This document shows positions 23,202 to 36,616 of a DNA stretch of 64,000 nucleotides, one piece after another. Where the stretch lies: NCBI RefSeq assembly GCF_000004075.3, contig NC_026656.2, positions 2,666,001-2,730,000 on the forward strand. Reading direction: 5' to 3'. Position 1 is the first letter of the stretch, and every line of letters starts with the position of its first letter. The position numbers and the translations under genes are program-made. The notes under the pieces are model-generated. The model searched no databases, was not told the DNA's origin, and worked only from the letters and a program-made list of their open reading frames with translations. This DNA comes from Cucumis sativus (lineage: Eukaryota; Streptophyta; Magnoliopsida; Cucurbitales; Cucurbitaceae).

Positions 23202-26146
23202 CTAGAACTTGAAGTTCTTGAAAAAGAAAGGCATTTTTTTATGAACTGATGAGAAGGGTGGATCACAATATTTTCCGGTGAGTATTTGTGATGAAACATA
23301 TTCATTTGCAGCTTCTGTATAATGAACTCCATCCCAATTCACATACTTCGAGCTATCCTTGCACCCATTCGCCGTCACCACTGTCCCATTCAACGTCTTC
23401 GTTAGTCCGCAACTGATTCGACTGTCATAGTTTAGCGGAGGACCTCCAAAACCACAACAAGTCATAATAGGTTGTTCAAAACCTACCACAATAATGTAAT
23501 TAAAAACACAACGATCAAGTTAGGAGAATAACATATACAACATATTTTTTAGAAACCATTCCTAGTTAACAGATCTTAAATTAGTCTGACTGACCTAATT
23601 GCGAATAATTGGCAATGAGGTTAAATTTTATCGTGTAGATATCGACGTATATGATGGTGGCATCGACATATTGGGATTGTAGTTTTTTAGAGAGATCGTG
23701 AAGTTGAGAATTGAAGAGTTTGGCAGCTTGGTTGTGTGAAGTGAGGCAGCCAAATTCATCGAGCTTTGATGGGTCAGTTCCAAATGTAGCAATGTTTTGA
23801 GCCAAGCAGCCTAGAGGGCCTGTGTTGTGGATCCAAAAATTCCTTGCTCCTTGATCATACAGTTTCTAAAAGTATGTTTTACAAATTAGCTTTGTTGTCG
23901 AATTAAAAAAAGAAAATAATAAATAATTATCAAAATTAGGTTAAAATTACTGATTGAGTGTGAAGTACTTGTACCTGAAGACCAATCTCAAACTCAGTTA
24001 AAATGGTGGGAATTGCTTGATCCATAGAAGCTTTAGAGTAAAATGCTGCTGTTAGGTCATTTTGGCCAATATCAAACATATAAATTCCATCCTTGAAGTA
24101 TTTTTCTACTGGTAGGAACTTCCCAATTTTTTTATCACCTAACATAAAATACAAACATATTATTATAAGAGATTTTGTACATATTTGAACTTTTTGTTTG
24201 TTTCAATTTATACCTTGGGCTCGAAGTTGAAGAACCCTAGATTTGAAATGGAGGAACTGGTTGATCTGAACCCCAAAGGAAAAGGGGCTGATAAATGCAG
24301 CCGTTGCGGGAAGAACAGTGGAACCACCAGCTGCGTAATTGCATCCTTTCTTAAAACTCGGCCTCCCCACTGAGTCCAAATACGCCCTCAAATATGGCAT
24401 CCCCGTTGCTTCCACTGCACCCATTTTCCCCCACTTTAAATCATCAAAATGAACACAATGGCGAAGTAAACTACTGTAATTTAGCATATATTTCATACCA
24501 TTTAACCTAGATTACAAAATAATAATAATGATGATAACAATAATTACTATTATTATAATTGTAGTGATAATAATGATGATGATGATAATAATAATGATTA
24601 TAACAGTGATAATAATAATAACTCTGAAGTTGTGAAAATATCATTTATTGTTAAAGAAAAGTGTATGTATCATTTACCCTATTTAAAATGTTGGATTATT
24701 ACTTGAATAAACGTGAGAGATTTGAACTATACAATTGTCCGTTCAAATATAGTTGTTTGGTGACATAATTTAATCTAGTTGAACTATTACATATGAAAAT
24801 TGTTATAATATAATGTTGGATGAAAATTGAATAAAAACGTTGGTATCTATATCGTGTTACATCTATTTCAACAAGTCTAAGTTTTCATCCAAAAATTTGA
24901 GCAAATTTATAGTTTAACATAGTTTTAAAATGTTTGTAAATGATTTATTTTAGCTTGTAATTTACTAAAAACATGATAAACTAATTAAATGATTTTTTTT
25001 TAAAGGAAAGATCAAAGTAAAATCACATGAAGTTTGGTTAAATCAATGACATTAATGGATATGTCATCATTTTCATTAATACATATTTTTGCATTTTCAA
25101 ATTTGATATCAACCTTACAAAATTAAATAAAACACTTTTACTATCCTAATAAATCTATAATAAATTGTCACTAATATAATGTAATTTAATAATATAAATA
25201 AGAAACAAACATTTTTAAATATAGCAATAAATTTAAATTTAAAATTATTTATAAACTATACTAAAATCATTTCACTCCTCTAATTCATCTGATAAATTTT
25301 ATTATATTTTATGAGTAATTTTACATTTTACTATTTATGACCATTCCTCACTAATATATATTTACTTGTTTAAAAAAAAAAAGGTAATTTTAAAAATAAA
25401 AAATAAATTAAAATATAAAAATTTTCCTTTAAAAGTGATAACAAGCTTATTTACACATTTTAAATGTTTTCTTTAAATAATTTTAGAAAAATTGTTTGTA
25501 TCCATATATATGTATATTTATTTTAAAAATTCTTTAAAAAATATGTGATATGTGGTTATCATACATATATATATATATATTTATTTGTTATTTTTGCAAC
25601 CTGCTAAGTAAAGTATATTACTAGCTATTCTAGTCTATTTCATATCAAGATGATGTAATATATACAAGATAAAGTTTTACCATAGAAAATCATTTTCATA
25701 AATAAACATACTTTTTAAAAGAAATTATAAAGAATAGAACCTTTCATAAAATATTTATTTTTTATTGTTTGTCAATATTTTTTGAAAAAACTCCTATTTT
25801 TTTAAGTTCTACAAAAATTTAAAATGTTCTAAAATTGGTATCCGAAAATGGAGGAAAAGGAAGAAAGAAGAAGGAAGAAGGAAGCTTTACTGAGAAAATC
25901 AATGATGAGGCGGCCATTGCAGAACCTTCCAGAAGAAGGACTTTGGAAGTACGTTTCTCCATAAGGCAACCGGAGACTGAACCCTTTGCCAGCCAGGAGT
26001 TCCCCGGTATCGGAGTTGGAATCGCCGAAGTTGAACACCGCTGGATAATCGAATCCAGCCGAACTTCCAGACCGGAAAATCGTCGAACACATCGTGAGCA
26101 TCATCAATGGAATCGGGAAGAAGAATTTGGTTAAAGAAATCGCCAT
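23202..26146 (-). CDS. GDSL esterase/lipase, complete (five exons)
   Basis: Paralogue of the 16149-18878 gene with the same five-exon plan and phases: 26146-25891, 24414-24214, 24138-23975, 23865-23595 and 23482-23202, giving 390 residues. The first true ATG is at 26146. A hydrophobic signal peptide precedes block I FNFGDSNSDTGEL (Ser43). Block II is GCNYAAGGST, block III FDIGQND (Asn179), block V WDGVHY (Asp348, His351). All catalytic residues are intact. Compared with its neighbour it has a slightly longer C-terminus and a long first intron (24415-25890) with an AAT/GAT microsatellite. Likely secreted; substrate unknown. Its 5' end was duplicated to 20751-20994. Confidence 0.93.
24520..24630. 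repeat. AAT/GAT-type imperfect microsatellite in GDSL intron 1
   Basis: It consists of repeated 'aataataat', 'gatgatgat' and 'attattat' trinucleotide tracts, interrupted. It lies within the long first intron and should be length-variable between accessions. Confidence 0.7.
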
Positions 26147-29100
26147 GGCCAATCCTAAATTGAGAAACGAGTAAGAATATGATATGATGATTGTAAAAGA
26201 AATATTCCGGCTGGATTTTATGGGCGGAGGAGGAGGATTCTTGGGTTAAATTTAAGGGAAGGTAAAATGAAAGGTTGAAGCAAAGCTTTCTCTTCCACTA
26301 AATCTAAATTCACACACACACACTAACTTTCAACCATCGCAAAGATTTTAATGGCAGTTTTAAAGCAGACCAAAAATTAGTTGTTGTTATAATTTTGGTA
26401 AAAAGATATAACATTTCATAAAATATTTACATTTCACTTAAAAAAAATGAAAGTTAATTAATTTTGTCGATTTTGTTCTATGAATTATAAATAGTTTGTC
26501 AATTCTTACCTAAATGACAATCCGAAGTTGCTATTAATTGTTAATTTTGTCAATTTAAGAAATGTGTGCTATTAATTGTTATCATCGATAGTTGCTATGA
26601 GTTACGTTGTTATCAATGATAGAAACACATGTGTTGAAGAGTAAACTTAAAATTTTAAAAAGATTTTCGAGTTAATTAGTTAATATTTTCTACCTTTGTA
26701 AATATTTCAATCGTGCTATACTTTTAGATTATTTCTCTAATGGTGCTATTTACTATGATTTTCTTTAAATTAATAAGGCCATGGACTCTAAAAATATCTA
26801 GAAGGTCGAATTTTATATGTTCCTAAATTTTTAATTTTTATCACTTAAATTAAAAGTGTTGGATGTTAATATTTACAAAAATTCAAATTTATATTTAGTA
26901 GATCGATCAAGTTTGAAAACTTACCGTAATTTTTTTTTAGACAATAGTTTTTTTCTTAGAAAAACTACATCAGATGACAAAATTGTTTAGAAACAAACAA
27001 CTAATGTCACTTTTTTTTTTTTTTTTTGCATATTGCGAATGTGGTAGTTAGTGCTATCAGACGGTTATTAGATAACTATATCAAAGAGCTATCAAATGAC
27101 GATCAAAGTTATCGGTTTTATATTTGCTACTTTTACAATTTAGAAAATGTAGTAACCTAGACTTTATTATCATAATTATTTTTTTTGTCATGGAAGGGTC
27201 CATTTTCTTATATCTTCTAAATAGTTTCACTTGTTTCTTTTGTCATCGATAATAATTTTCCTATCTTTTAAAAGTGAATGGATCTTTTAAATACGAAATC
27301 AAAACACGTAAATTAACATTTAAAAAAATTGTAGTCCTTAATTTATGTATGCACGTACGCTTGATCTAAGTTCCAAGTTAATTCTGTTACTTAAATCTTT
27401 TATTAGTGTCTTAATTCTCTTATGAATGGTTTGTATTTGATATCTCTTTGAAATTGCTAAAAAGTAGATTAAATTATGAGTTCACAAATTAAACTCTAAA
27501 CTTTAATCAAGCTCTAAATACTCTAAATGTGTACTATTATATTTTAGTATTATTAATTGTACATAAACCATACCATTAGTCCATGTTACATACTTTACAA
27601 ATTTAACATATAAAATTGCAACTTTTTAAAATTTGAGTTGATGTTATTTCGGTTAATCTCTAAAATAAGTCTAACTCAACTGATATAATGTTCGTACTAT
27701 CAATCTTAGAGTTAGATGTTTGATTCCTATGCTCCATGCATTAAACCAAAACCTTTGCAAAATAAAAAGTTTAAAAGTGATGTTACTTTTGGGTATTAAT
27801 GAACAATAATGTCTGTTTTTAAGTGATATTTCAAGGGAGGAAATCATTGTAAACGATAAAACGGTTAAAAACATAATAAAATAACAAAATTTTAGATTCT
27901 ATCAATAATAAACATTCAGTAAGTGTTTATTAATATCATTAGTAGGAACTTTGATACAAACCGATAGAAGTTTATGGGTCTATTGATAAAATCTAAAATT
28001 TTGCTACATTTTATAAATATTTTGGTTCATTTTGCTATATATTTGAAAATATCTTATATTTTAATTTCAACAAGAGAATGACAACTATTTTTTTTTTGTA
28101 TGTTAAAATTTTGTTACTCTTGGGGGTGTGTATTAGTCGGAAGAAGCATGTTTTTCGACCATATCGACCTCTCGACCACAAATGAGTGCAAATTGATCGT
28201 TGGTCGATCGATCAATCGATCAATTTAAGCCTTTGAAATTTAAAAAAATGGTTGTCAGTTTGGATTTTTTCTAAACTAGCATTGAGTGTACCTCTCCTTA
28301 TCTCCGATCAACCCTCTTCAATTTGATCAGTCTTTGGTTGATCGGCTCAGTATTTCAATCTATCATATTCACCTCCAGTTACTTTCATTGATGCAATCTG
28401 AAAGTGTTTTACCAACTTAGTTAAGCAATGGGTATAGGTGATGAAGTTCTTAAAAAATTATAGGTAGTAAATCAAAATTGAGTATGAAAGGAAGAAAATT
28501 TTTAAAAAAGTGTAGCTAAAATCTTACGTTCAAGGGGGTGTCCAATTAAAGTTAAAGTTTTTATATCAAACTTTTGCCTAAGAAAAGAAAAATGACATTT
28601 TTGCAAGCAAAATAGTTGTTCAAAATTTCCTTCCATTCCAAGGCCTTCCTTTTTCATAAATATAGGACAATATTTTTGTTTCAATTTCTAAGGGTCTTAA
28701 AATGGAAGAAAAGGAAAAAAGAAAACTTCTCTAAAATAAAAAAAAAAATTACAAATTTTTCTAAATTTAAGAGCATTTCATATGGTGCAAATTTAAGGTG
28801 TTATGCTATATATATTATTGTGTGGTGTACTTGAAAAATAATCAACATCCGATTTAACTGGTGATCGATAAATATGATAAAGGACCACAATATTTTTTGG
28901 GTAAACTTTTTCTAAAATTCATAAGTGAAAAAGAAAAAACGATAGTAAAACAAAATTTTAAATTTAGCTCTACATTGGAAGAAAATTAGGTCCCATGATT
29001 GAACCATTTATGGGCATTATTGCCTCGTGGTTGCAAAAGTTACTACTATTTTAGTATCACTTTACCTCATACCTATTTTTGTAAGATATGTTCAAGTTCA

Positions 29101-30496
29101 TAGATTTGATCCTATGGTACGTCTCTATTTTACTTCAATCATCTTGTTTGATCGATTATAAAATTTCATTTTTATTGTGGTATAAAATATTGTCACCTAC
29201 ATGATTTATAACAAGCAAACTTTTTAGTACAATAATTTGAGAGTGAGAGAACTTGAACGTTTTACAATTTTGATCTATAGTGTCCATTTTATAGAATTGA
29301 GCTGAAAAGAAATATTAGTTATGGTCATGTTTGGCTCTATGAAGTTTCTAGTTCCTCTATTTTTAGTCTAAAAGAAGTTTTATTGGTCCTTGAGTTTTCA
29401 ATCTTATATTTAATATGTTCTTGATCTAAAGTTCACTCACGAAATTCAAAATTTGTTGATGGATTTATGGACATTCATGATGTTATTTTGTCCAAGACTA
29501 AAGTGGAAGATCATTCATGATATTGTTCCTACTAAGTCCAAATTTGGTTAAAGAACTAATTCATTCTAATTTTTTTTGTGTGTTTTGCGAGGTGTTAGAT
29601 AACAAGAGATCTAAATGTTCTTGGCTCTTATTCCTAAGTACTAACGTGGGCTCTATTTGTGATGATAGGATGGGGTGGAGCAATCACAACAATTGGGCTT
29701 GGATAGTTGATCATATCTTGCTTCAAGAGTTGGATCTAATGGTGATTATCGAGTGCAAGATTCGAGGACTCGAACCAATTTAATGTTTAGAAAAATTCCT
29801 ACTCATGTTGAATCCATCAATCTATCTATATATGCCAATAGTTTTGTTGGAGGGTCTACTTAGCCCCTCATCTTCTTTTTCCTTGATTGGTATGGTATCT
29901 GCCTTTCAAGAAGTCATTGAAGTTGAACGTTGAGGTTGTTTGGAGTCCTCATGAGACCATTTAGATCAAGTTGGTCTAGTTATTCTCAAGTTTATCAAAA
30001 TATGCAATATACAATGTTCTTGAAGCGTTGCTTATTTATAAAGGACTTTGCGACATTATTACCTATCTTAATGTCGGTCAATTGTTCGTGACATCATACT
30101 AGGTTGTTAATCTTTTGTTCAATCGTTATAATTCATCCATAAGACATAACTATTATGCATAAGAATGAGATGATGTTTCGTTCATGCTAAATTATTACCG
30201 ATATTTTCTAAACAATATAGTTTTTATTAGATTTTATAACAAAATTATTGATTGAGTAAACATGAGTTTTGAAGGATTAAATGTAAGTTGGGAATTATTT
30301 GAATGAAAAATGTGTAGATAAATGAGTTTTGTATTGGAGGGGGGATTTTGGTTTAGGTTACAAATCATAATATGGAAGAACCGTACTTGAATTTGTTTGG
30401 ATTTGGTCCATTGCTCTGTTTTCTACGCCGCTTTTACAGTTTTCATTGCAACTGATCACTTCTGCATAAACTATTTGCGCAACACGATCATCAACC
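26147..30496. other. Large AT-rich intergenic region, no confident gene
   Basis: The first 200 bases are the upstream region of the GDSL gene. Further on are one MITE-like repeat (about 27870-28050) and a CGATCGATCAATCGATCAA motif near 28206. A small frame at 29517-29783 (88 codons) matches nothing I recognise and has no gene-like context. The right end should contain the methyltransferase promoter. Confidence 0.5.
27870..28050. repeat. MITE-like palindromic repeat, copy 4
   Basis: The arm AACAAAATTTTAGATTCTAT and its partner AAAATCTAAAATTTTGCTAC enclose a core with AACCGATAGAAGTTTATGGG. It is a diverged member of the dispersed family. Confidence 0.55.
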
Positions 30497-33400
30497 ATGG
30501 CGGAGGAGCTTCGGATTGACGTCTCTCTTCCTCCTGGCCTCCATTTTCTCTCTGCTTTCCTCTCCATGGAGCCAGCTGACTCCTTACTTTCCATTGCCAG
30601 GTTCCACTTCAATACTACCGCGCTTTCTATTCCTTGAAATGGGTCACCCATTTCCTCTCGATTTATTTATCTGGGTTTCTCAATTCGAGATGGATAATGT
30701 TTCTTTTTGGCTTTTTAAGGGATTTGGGTCGCGGGTTGGTGACCGAGGCAGTGCAGAAGTTCATTTGGGATCATTGCATTACCAAAGCTGTACTGATTCT
30801 AAACCATTTTACTTCCGTTTCATTGTTTTAGTTCAATTCAATTTAAAGTCTCTGCTTGCTTAGTGTTCACTTGGGATTTCAATTTTTTGTTGGTTCTCAA
30901 GAATGTGGACGGCGATAGATTGTAGATAGATGTTCTTGGCAGTTTTTGAGTTGGATTCTCGTGCTTTCTGCTATTGGAATAACATTTGGTATTTGAGTTT
31001 ACTTATTATTTCTCTGTTTCTCACTTATGTTCAGCAAGAAATGAACCATTTTCATGTACCATATCTGAAGAATTTTCTGAAGAAACTAATATCTGAAGTT
31101 GAGTTAAGTCAGGCTGAAGTGTTGGACGAGTTTTATGAATTGTATGCGCACTATATGGTTTCATGGAAGGTAAGCTGCTGAAGAAGGAAAAGCTTTTACA
31201 TTGATTCATTTGCACATGATAGTCCCTTGGCTGTTTTTTTTTTCTTTGCTCTTGAATGATAACAATTCTTGTCTGATAGGATGAGAATCTGAGGAAAGAA
31301 AGTGCAAAAATCTCCAAATTTGTTTCTTTTCTTTTTCCAGATGGTAACTATTTTCTTCATTTCTGTATTGTCACTTGACGGAAGTAGTCGATAATATGGT
31401 TTTGCCTCCATGCTTACAAATATTGCATTGAATTGGTTCTTGTAGGTTCTTTGAGTTGCCAAAATTTTGGGAAATTTGTAGTCCCAATTCAATGCTCTCT
31501 CAACATGCTTGAAGGTGATACAGGGAATGCTTCACACTCACAACTTTGTTTAAGTCATCTTATTTTCATCATGTATTAACGTAACAATTGTGGATAATTC
31601 ATCTTTACAGTTACATGTCATAATTCATATGATTTACATTTTTCTCTTCAATGGCTGTGTATGCTTTATCATCTAGATAGACGTGCATTTGGTTTTATAG
31701 CTTACAGATGGAACAGCTAAAGATAACAGATTTCTCGCATTTCCCTCTGTTAGAGCTGAATAGAGCTGATATCCAGATTCCAATCTTTAGTGATCCAGGG
31801 TTTTCCCCTTTTTTGATTGCTGACGAGGCTTTCATTTTTTCATTCTCTTAATCAAAGAACAGTAATTTGTTTATTGTTCGTTGTATGACATGTATGTCTA
31901 GTTAATCCCACAATCAAATTACGAATTCAACTTTGATTTAAGCATTTGGACATACACTATTGACTATATTTTTAATCAAAATATGGGATCTTGGGCTTTG
32001 AATGTGAAGCTAAATATAAGCCTATTGCTTGCTTTTCCAAAAGAAGAAAAGATTGGTCTAAATGTAAGTCAAAGGCTTTTCACATATATAGATTAAAAAG
32101 TATCTGCAAAGTTCTTCATGCTTTCAACTAATGCAATGTTTACAACTCTATGACAATTATTTAACTGTTATATTAGTTAATATAATCTTGCAAAGTTGTT
32201 TCAAGTTCGTAATTCTTTGTGTGGTACAGGTGTTCAATCTGGCCTTCAAGTCTATATCTTTCAGAATTGATACTCTCGTTTCCAGATATTTTCTCAACAA
32301 GAGAATGCTTTGAGGTAAAGAAGTACATCTTTTCCTTCCTTTATGTAGCCTTTCTTACTTTTGCAGTCTGAACCTTGGAATTTTTATGCCTTGATGGTTG
32401 GTCTTCATACTCAAATATTTTTCTTGTTATTCATATATACATTATATATTTTTGCCGAAAGATCATACATTATTAGGACAAACATATATATTTTTTCTAT
32501 TTATAAATAAGAGAAATATGGGCTGGGATCTCAACCCATGAGAAGGAAAACAGATTGCATGAGCACCTGACTACCAACAGGGCAAAGGTTTATATACAAA
32601 AAGAAGCAAGAGACAAACATCATTTAAATCTTTTCTGTGTTTACAATGGCTATTCTGAGTAATTGGGTTTGTGAGATTATGATTTGTTAAAGTTAGTACG
32701 AGTATAGACGATGAGTTTCATAATTTGGAATATGCAGCCAATATAGTTAATACTTTCATATTCTTAGATAAGTAAACCAATATATCAATTATGAGTTCGA
32801 TTTTCTAACTTAGTTTACACAAACCCAACCTTCGATTCAAACACCTTAGAAGATTTCCATAAACTTTTCTTGCTATGTTTTACTTGAAAACAGGTAGGTT
32901 CAGGTGTGGGTTTGGTTGGAATCTGCCTTGCTCACGTCAAAGCATCAAAGGTATATTGGAAAAAATTGATTGATTAGTACAATATATTTTACTTTTTATG
33001 TTGAGAAATCCTTCAAAGCGTGCACTGTGTGGGTAGCATCATTAAATTTTCCCATTAATGGAGGCTTTTCAACTTTACCACAAAGTTGACAGCGGTGTGT
33101 TTAAACAGATAGTGCTAAGTGATGGTGACCCATCAACATTAGCAAATATGAAGGTTAATTTGGAGTTGAATGGGTTGTGCTGCCTCAGCTCTCCAACTGC
33201 TACATCAGAAAGAACTAATGAGTGTACTCAAACTGTAAGTGCTTATTATTAGGTGTTCCATACATGCTTTTAGTTCTCTGAAGACCTTACTTTCTTTACA
33301 TGCTTATATATTAAAATGGAAACAGAATGTTTGAAAGATTTTGAAATAAAGAAAACAATGAATAACGTGCAAATCTACCTATGGTTTACTAAAACCGTAT

Positions 33401-35038
33401 CAGTTACATCAAGAGAGCCATTTAGTTATTAGAGAGATATCAGATTACTGATTGAAAGAGGTGCCTCTTGGGTTAAAGAGTTCATGTAGTGTGCAGACAC
33501 CGTTTTTGGTCCGACATATTTATTTATTTAATTAATTTATTCAATATAGTTTTATTTTATTTAGTGATCTTGGTTTAAAATTTTATTATCTATAGTTATA
33601 CTTTCATTTATCTGTATATTTATTATTATCATTATTTTATTATTTTTACCAATCCTTTGTTCTTTTTCTTTCCCCATTTCTCTCCTTTCTTTTCTCCCAA
33701 CCTTCTAAAAGCTCAACTTCAACTTCGGGCCTCTCCTATGAATCTATAGTGAGTATAAGATAGAAACAGTGAAAGGATGAAGGAAAGGAGGGATAATTAA
33801 TTTTTAAAATTAAGTTTTCAAAGTCTCACAAGCAATTTCCATTAACCAAAAACAGTCTGGCGAGCCTCCCAGGTGTTGGATCTTCTTTCCTTCATACTTT
33901 ATAGGGGGTTCCCAAAGTTGAAGTTCAGCTTTTAGGAGGAGGTTGGAGGATTGGAAGGAGAGAATGGGGGAAGAAGAAGAAGAGGGTTTGTTAAAAAATT
34001 GGTGACCTAAAAACCGAAGTGTTGATTTTATAAGTGCCCTAAAAAATAACTAGCTACTGTTTTTAGCGCGCACAATGCGAACCAGCGCCTAGGCGCTCTG
34101 CCTAAAGAATTGGTAAAAATAATAATAAGAAAAGAACAATAATATGTATATTGAATGAATATGTTGGACTATATATCTGTTGTCTACATAGTGCACCTCT
34201 AGTCCTCTACTCCTTTAAATCCTAGAGTCATGACTCGTAATTGTAAATAACACAAATACCATAGATTGGACGCTACCCCAAACCTCCACTAGGGCACATT
34301 AGTTTTGGACTCCGACTTGTTGATCATCTAGCGAGTCTCTGTGTTTGTCAAATAATAGATTCAAGGCGTTCAAAGAAATACATCTCCCTGATTCTAAGAC
34401 CCACTCTTATGCTTTTCCCTCTCCTTTGATTGGCTTTTTGGCTTTCTTGTGGTTGGCTTTTTGGCTTTCTTGTGGCAATTTTTAATGAGTGAACTATGAA
34501 TCTCAGGTGGAATGCATACATCTTCCATGGGAATCAACATCAGAAACAGAACTCCAAGCTTTTGCACCGCATATTGTGTGAGTTTCTACTTTATGATTTG
34601 ATATACCTTTCCTTTAAGTAAAGTAACTCTGCTAAAAAAAAAATGAAATGCTCTTGAAAACGATCCATCTCGTGTAGGTTAGGAGCAGATGTAATATATG
34701 ATCCAATTTGTCTCCCGGACCTTGTACGTGTTCTTTCCATTCTTTTACGCCCAAAGCAAATTGGTAGTTCCACGCACTCTTTTCCGGTGACTGAACATGT
34801 CGATGATCAAAGAAATGATGGAAGCCGTGGATTCAAAACTTCAAGGGATCACCCGATTGCATATATAGCTTCTGTAATTCGGAATATCGACACATTTAAT
34901 CGTTTTCTAAGTCTAGTAGAACAGGCTAATCTTAGTATGTGTGATGTAACAGATGAATTAAAACCCATGAACTTGCTACCTTACATGTACACTTACAATA
35001 GATCAAGTATTAGATTGTTTACTCTGAAATTCAAGTAG
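30497..35038 (+). CDS. FAM86/EEF2KMT-type protein-lysine methyltransferase
   Basis: Class I SAM-dependent methyltransferase of the FAM86 family; the human member methylates a lysine of elongation factor 2, and that role here is inferred from the family. Exons: 30497-30600, 30720-30789, 31035-31169, 31280-31343, 31446-about 31524, 32230-32314, 32894-32950, 33109-33234, 34507-34577 and 34678-35038, total 383 residues. Motif I is CFEVGSGVGLVG (about 177-188). A conserved IVLSDGDPSTLANMK follows at about 199, and LGADVIYDP at about 265-273. The family hallmark NMLEGDTG/CSIWPSSLYLSE spans the exon 5/6 join. That join needs a non-GT donor (GG^GAATGC) to keep frame; all other junctions are canonical. 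Intron 8 (33235-34506) holds a foldback insertion. ATG choice is supported by an in-phase first exon. Confidence 0.88.
33661..33985. repeat. Foldback (inverted repeat) element in methyltransferase intron 8
   Basis: The left arm at about 33661-33740 contains TCTAAAAGCTCAACTTCAAC. The right arm at about 33900-33985 reads, on the other strand, CCTAAAAGCTGAACTTCAAC. Flanking pyrimidine-rich sequence and 'ctcctt' blocks are also mirrored, and the spacer is about 160 bases. The outer flanks show weaker inverted similarity around 'gtttttggtc'. It is non-coding and looks like a MITE or foldback element. Confidence 0.65.
34427..34475 (+). repeat. Two-copy 23-base tandem repeat
   Basis: The unit TTGGCTTTTTGGCTTTCTTG plus three bases occurs twice head to tail, shortly before methyltransferase exon 9. 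It is pyrimidine-rich and close to the acceptor, so it may overlap the branch-point region. Confidence 0.7.
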
Positions 35039-36482
35039 CTTTTTTATTCTTTTTGGTTACATTCTTAATGATTATTGTAGAAGAAACAATTGTGGGAGTT
35101 ATAGTTTGAAGCTTTGAAGATTGATTTAGTTCCGTTGTTAAATTTTATAGATAGTTGGAAGTGTTCAATGTACTTTCTTAATGTTTACATATAATTTTTC
35201 TATTTCTTAGTGTCTCATTTTTGTAAATGCAAATAAGACAATTTAAATTATTAGTATTTATTTGTTTAATTATTCAAGATGAAATAAAAATGTTTTCTTC
35301 TTATCTATCAAATATTATAATTAGGATTTTTCAAAAAGAAAGTATTAAAATGTCCTTCGATTCTTATATTTTTAAATTTAAATAGATAAATTAAATATGC
35401 ATTGAAAATATAAAAAGTTTTTAAAAATAAAAACACAAAAACTTACACTCTGTTAGTTTCTAACAATTCTGAAAGACAACTGATATTAAAAAATGTAATG
35501 TATTATTCTGAGTGTAACTTTGGTAAACTTTTATGGGATGTGACAATGAAAAAGGAGAGTGGCACATTGAATTGCATGGGCTGAAAAGGAAGTTTGTGTT
35601 TGATTTGCCATCACTACAAATTGAAAAAGGTTTTGTGCAAAATCAATCTATTATTCCAATCTCATCCAACGCACATTTGTCACAGAGTTCAGTTAACAAA
35701 GTGACAAATCTATCTTTTAATTTCTAAAGTTTTAATATATACTTTTTATTTTTAATTTGGTCCATAATCTTTACAAAAAAAAATCCCTTTTTTCAAGAAC
35801 CATTGCTATCACTCACTACTTTACTATATAAAAGATCATATACATATATTTGAAAATGGCAACTTTTTTAACTTCATCAAATAATAGCATACGATTCTAA
35901 CCATTTTCGATGGAAACAATTTAATATAACTATAAATAATTGTGAGTTAAGTATGTTCTACAGATTAAATCATATAAAATATGAACTTTTGTAATTTTGT
36001 TATACTTACAACTTATCTTCATTTTTTTTTATTAACTGATGGTTTGGTGGACTATATATTTTAAACTGAAGAAAGTTAAATAATATTAAATTTATCTTTA
36101 TTCATCAACTTCATCACCTAGATGGTTTAACAAATGAAGAATCTAAAGAAGAAAGAAGAAAAAAGAGAGTAAGAACATGGTTTCTTTCAGAAGACAATGA
36201 ACTGAACACATTAAAAAAGGGATTTTGAGTAGTGGGTTTCATTTCATCTATTTGTTGCATCGTGTTACGTGCCATTCGTGTTGATTTGGTTCCTTTTTCA
36301 GCTGAGTTTTGATGGGTTTTTCTCTACTTTACCACTGATTCTTGAAATGTCGAGGATTAATTGATTGGAGGACAAGGGATTCATCGAGAATAAACACTGT
36401 ACAGAAATCACTTAAGACTCTTGATGCTTTTGTACCATTAAAGGGAAAATCAAACAGATAATACCCATTTAGTATACACACT

Positions 36483-36526
<44 letters not shown>

Positions 36527-36616
36527 CTTTCAAATTTTCAGTCTTCCTTTTTATCCGCTTCAGGGTCTGTAAGCTCAGCCTCAACGCATTTTGATTCTCG
36601 AGCTCTGTGTCTTGCG
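35039..36616. other. Intergenic region between methyltransferase and aminotransferase-like genes
   Basis: It carries the methyltransferase 3'UTR, AT-rich DNA, and the promoter and leader of the next gene. A 64-codon frame at 35533-35727 is not recognised and I do not call it. A perfect CT run near the right end is listed separately. Confidence 0.5.
36486..36522 (+). repeat. (CT)n microsatellite in the leader or promoter of the aminotransferase-like gene
   Basis: An uninterrupted CT run of about 18 units ends roughly 95 bases before the ATG at 36617. CT/GA tracts are common in plant core promoters and 5' leaders, so a regulatory role is plausible but not shown. Confidence 0.85.

Noticed and set aside
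28200-28222. CGATCGATCAATCGATCAA array as a CRISPR or protein-binding array
   Set aside because: The repeat is a few bases long with no spacers, so it is simple sequence in plant DNA.
29517-29783. 88-codon open frame with a tryptophan-rich middle
   Set aside because: It does not match a reverse transcriptase, RNase H or any domain I know, and the surroundings are frame-broken.
35533-35727. 64-codon frame downstream of the methyltransferase
   Set aside because: Short, AT-biased, no family resemblance and no neighbouring exons.
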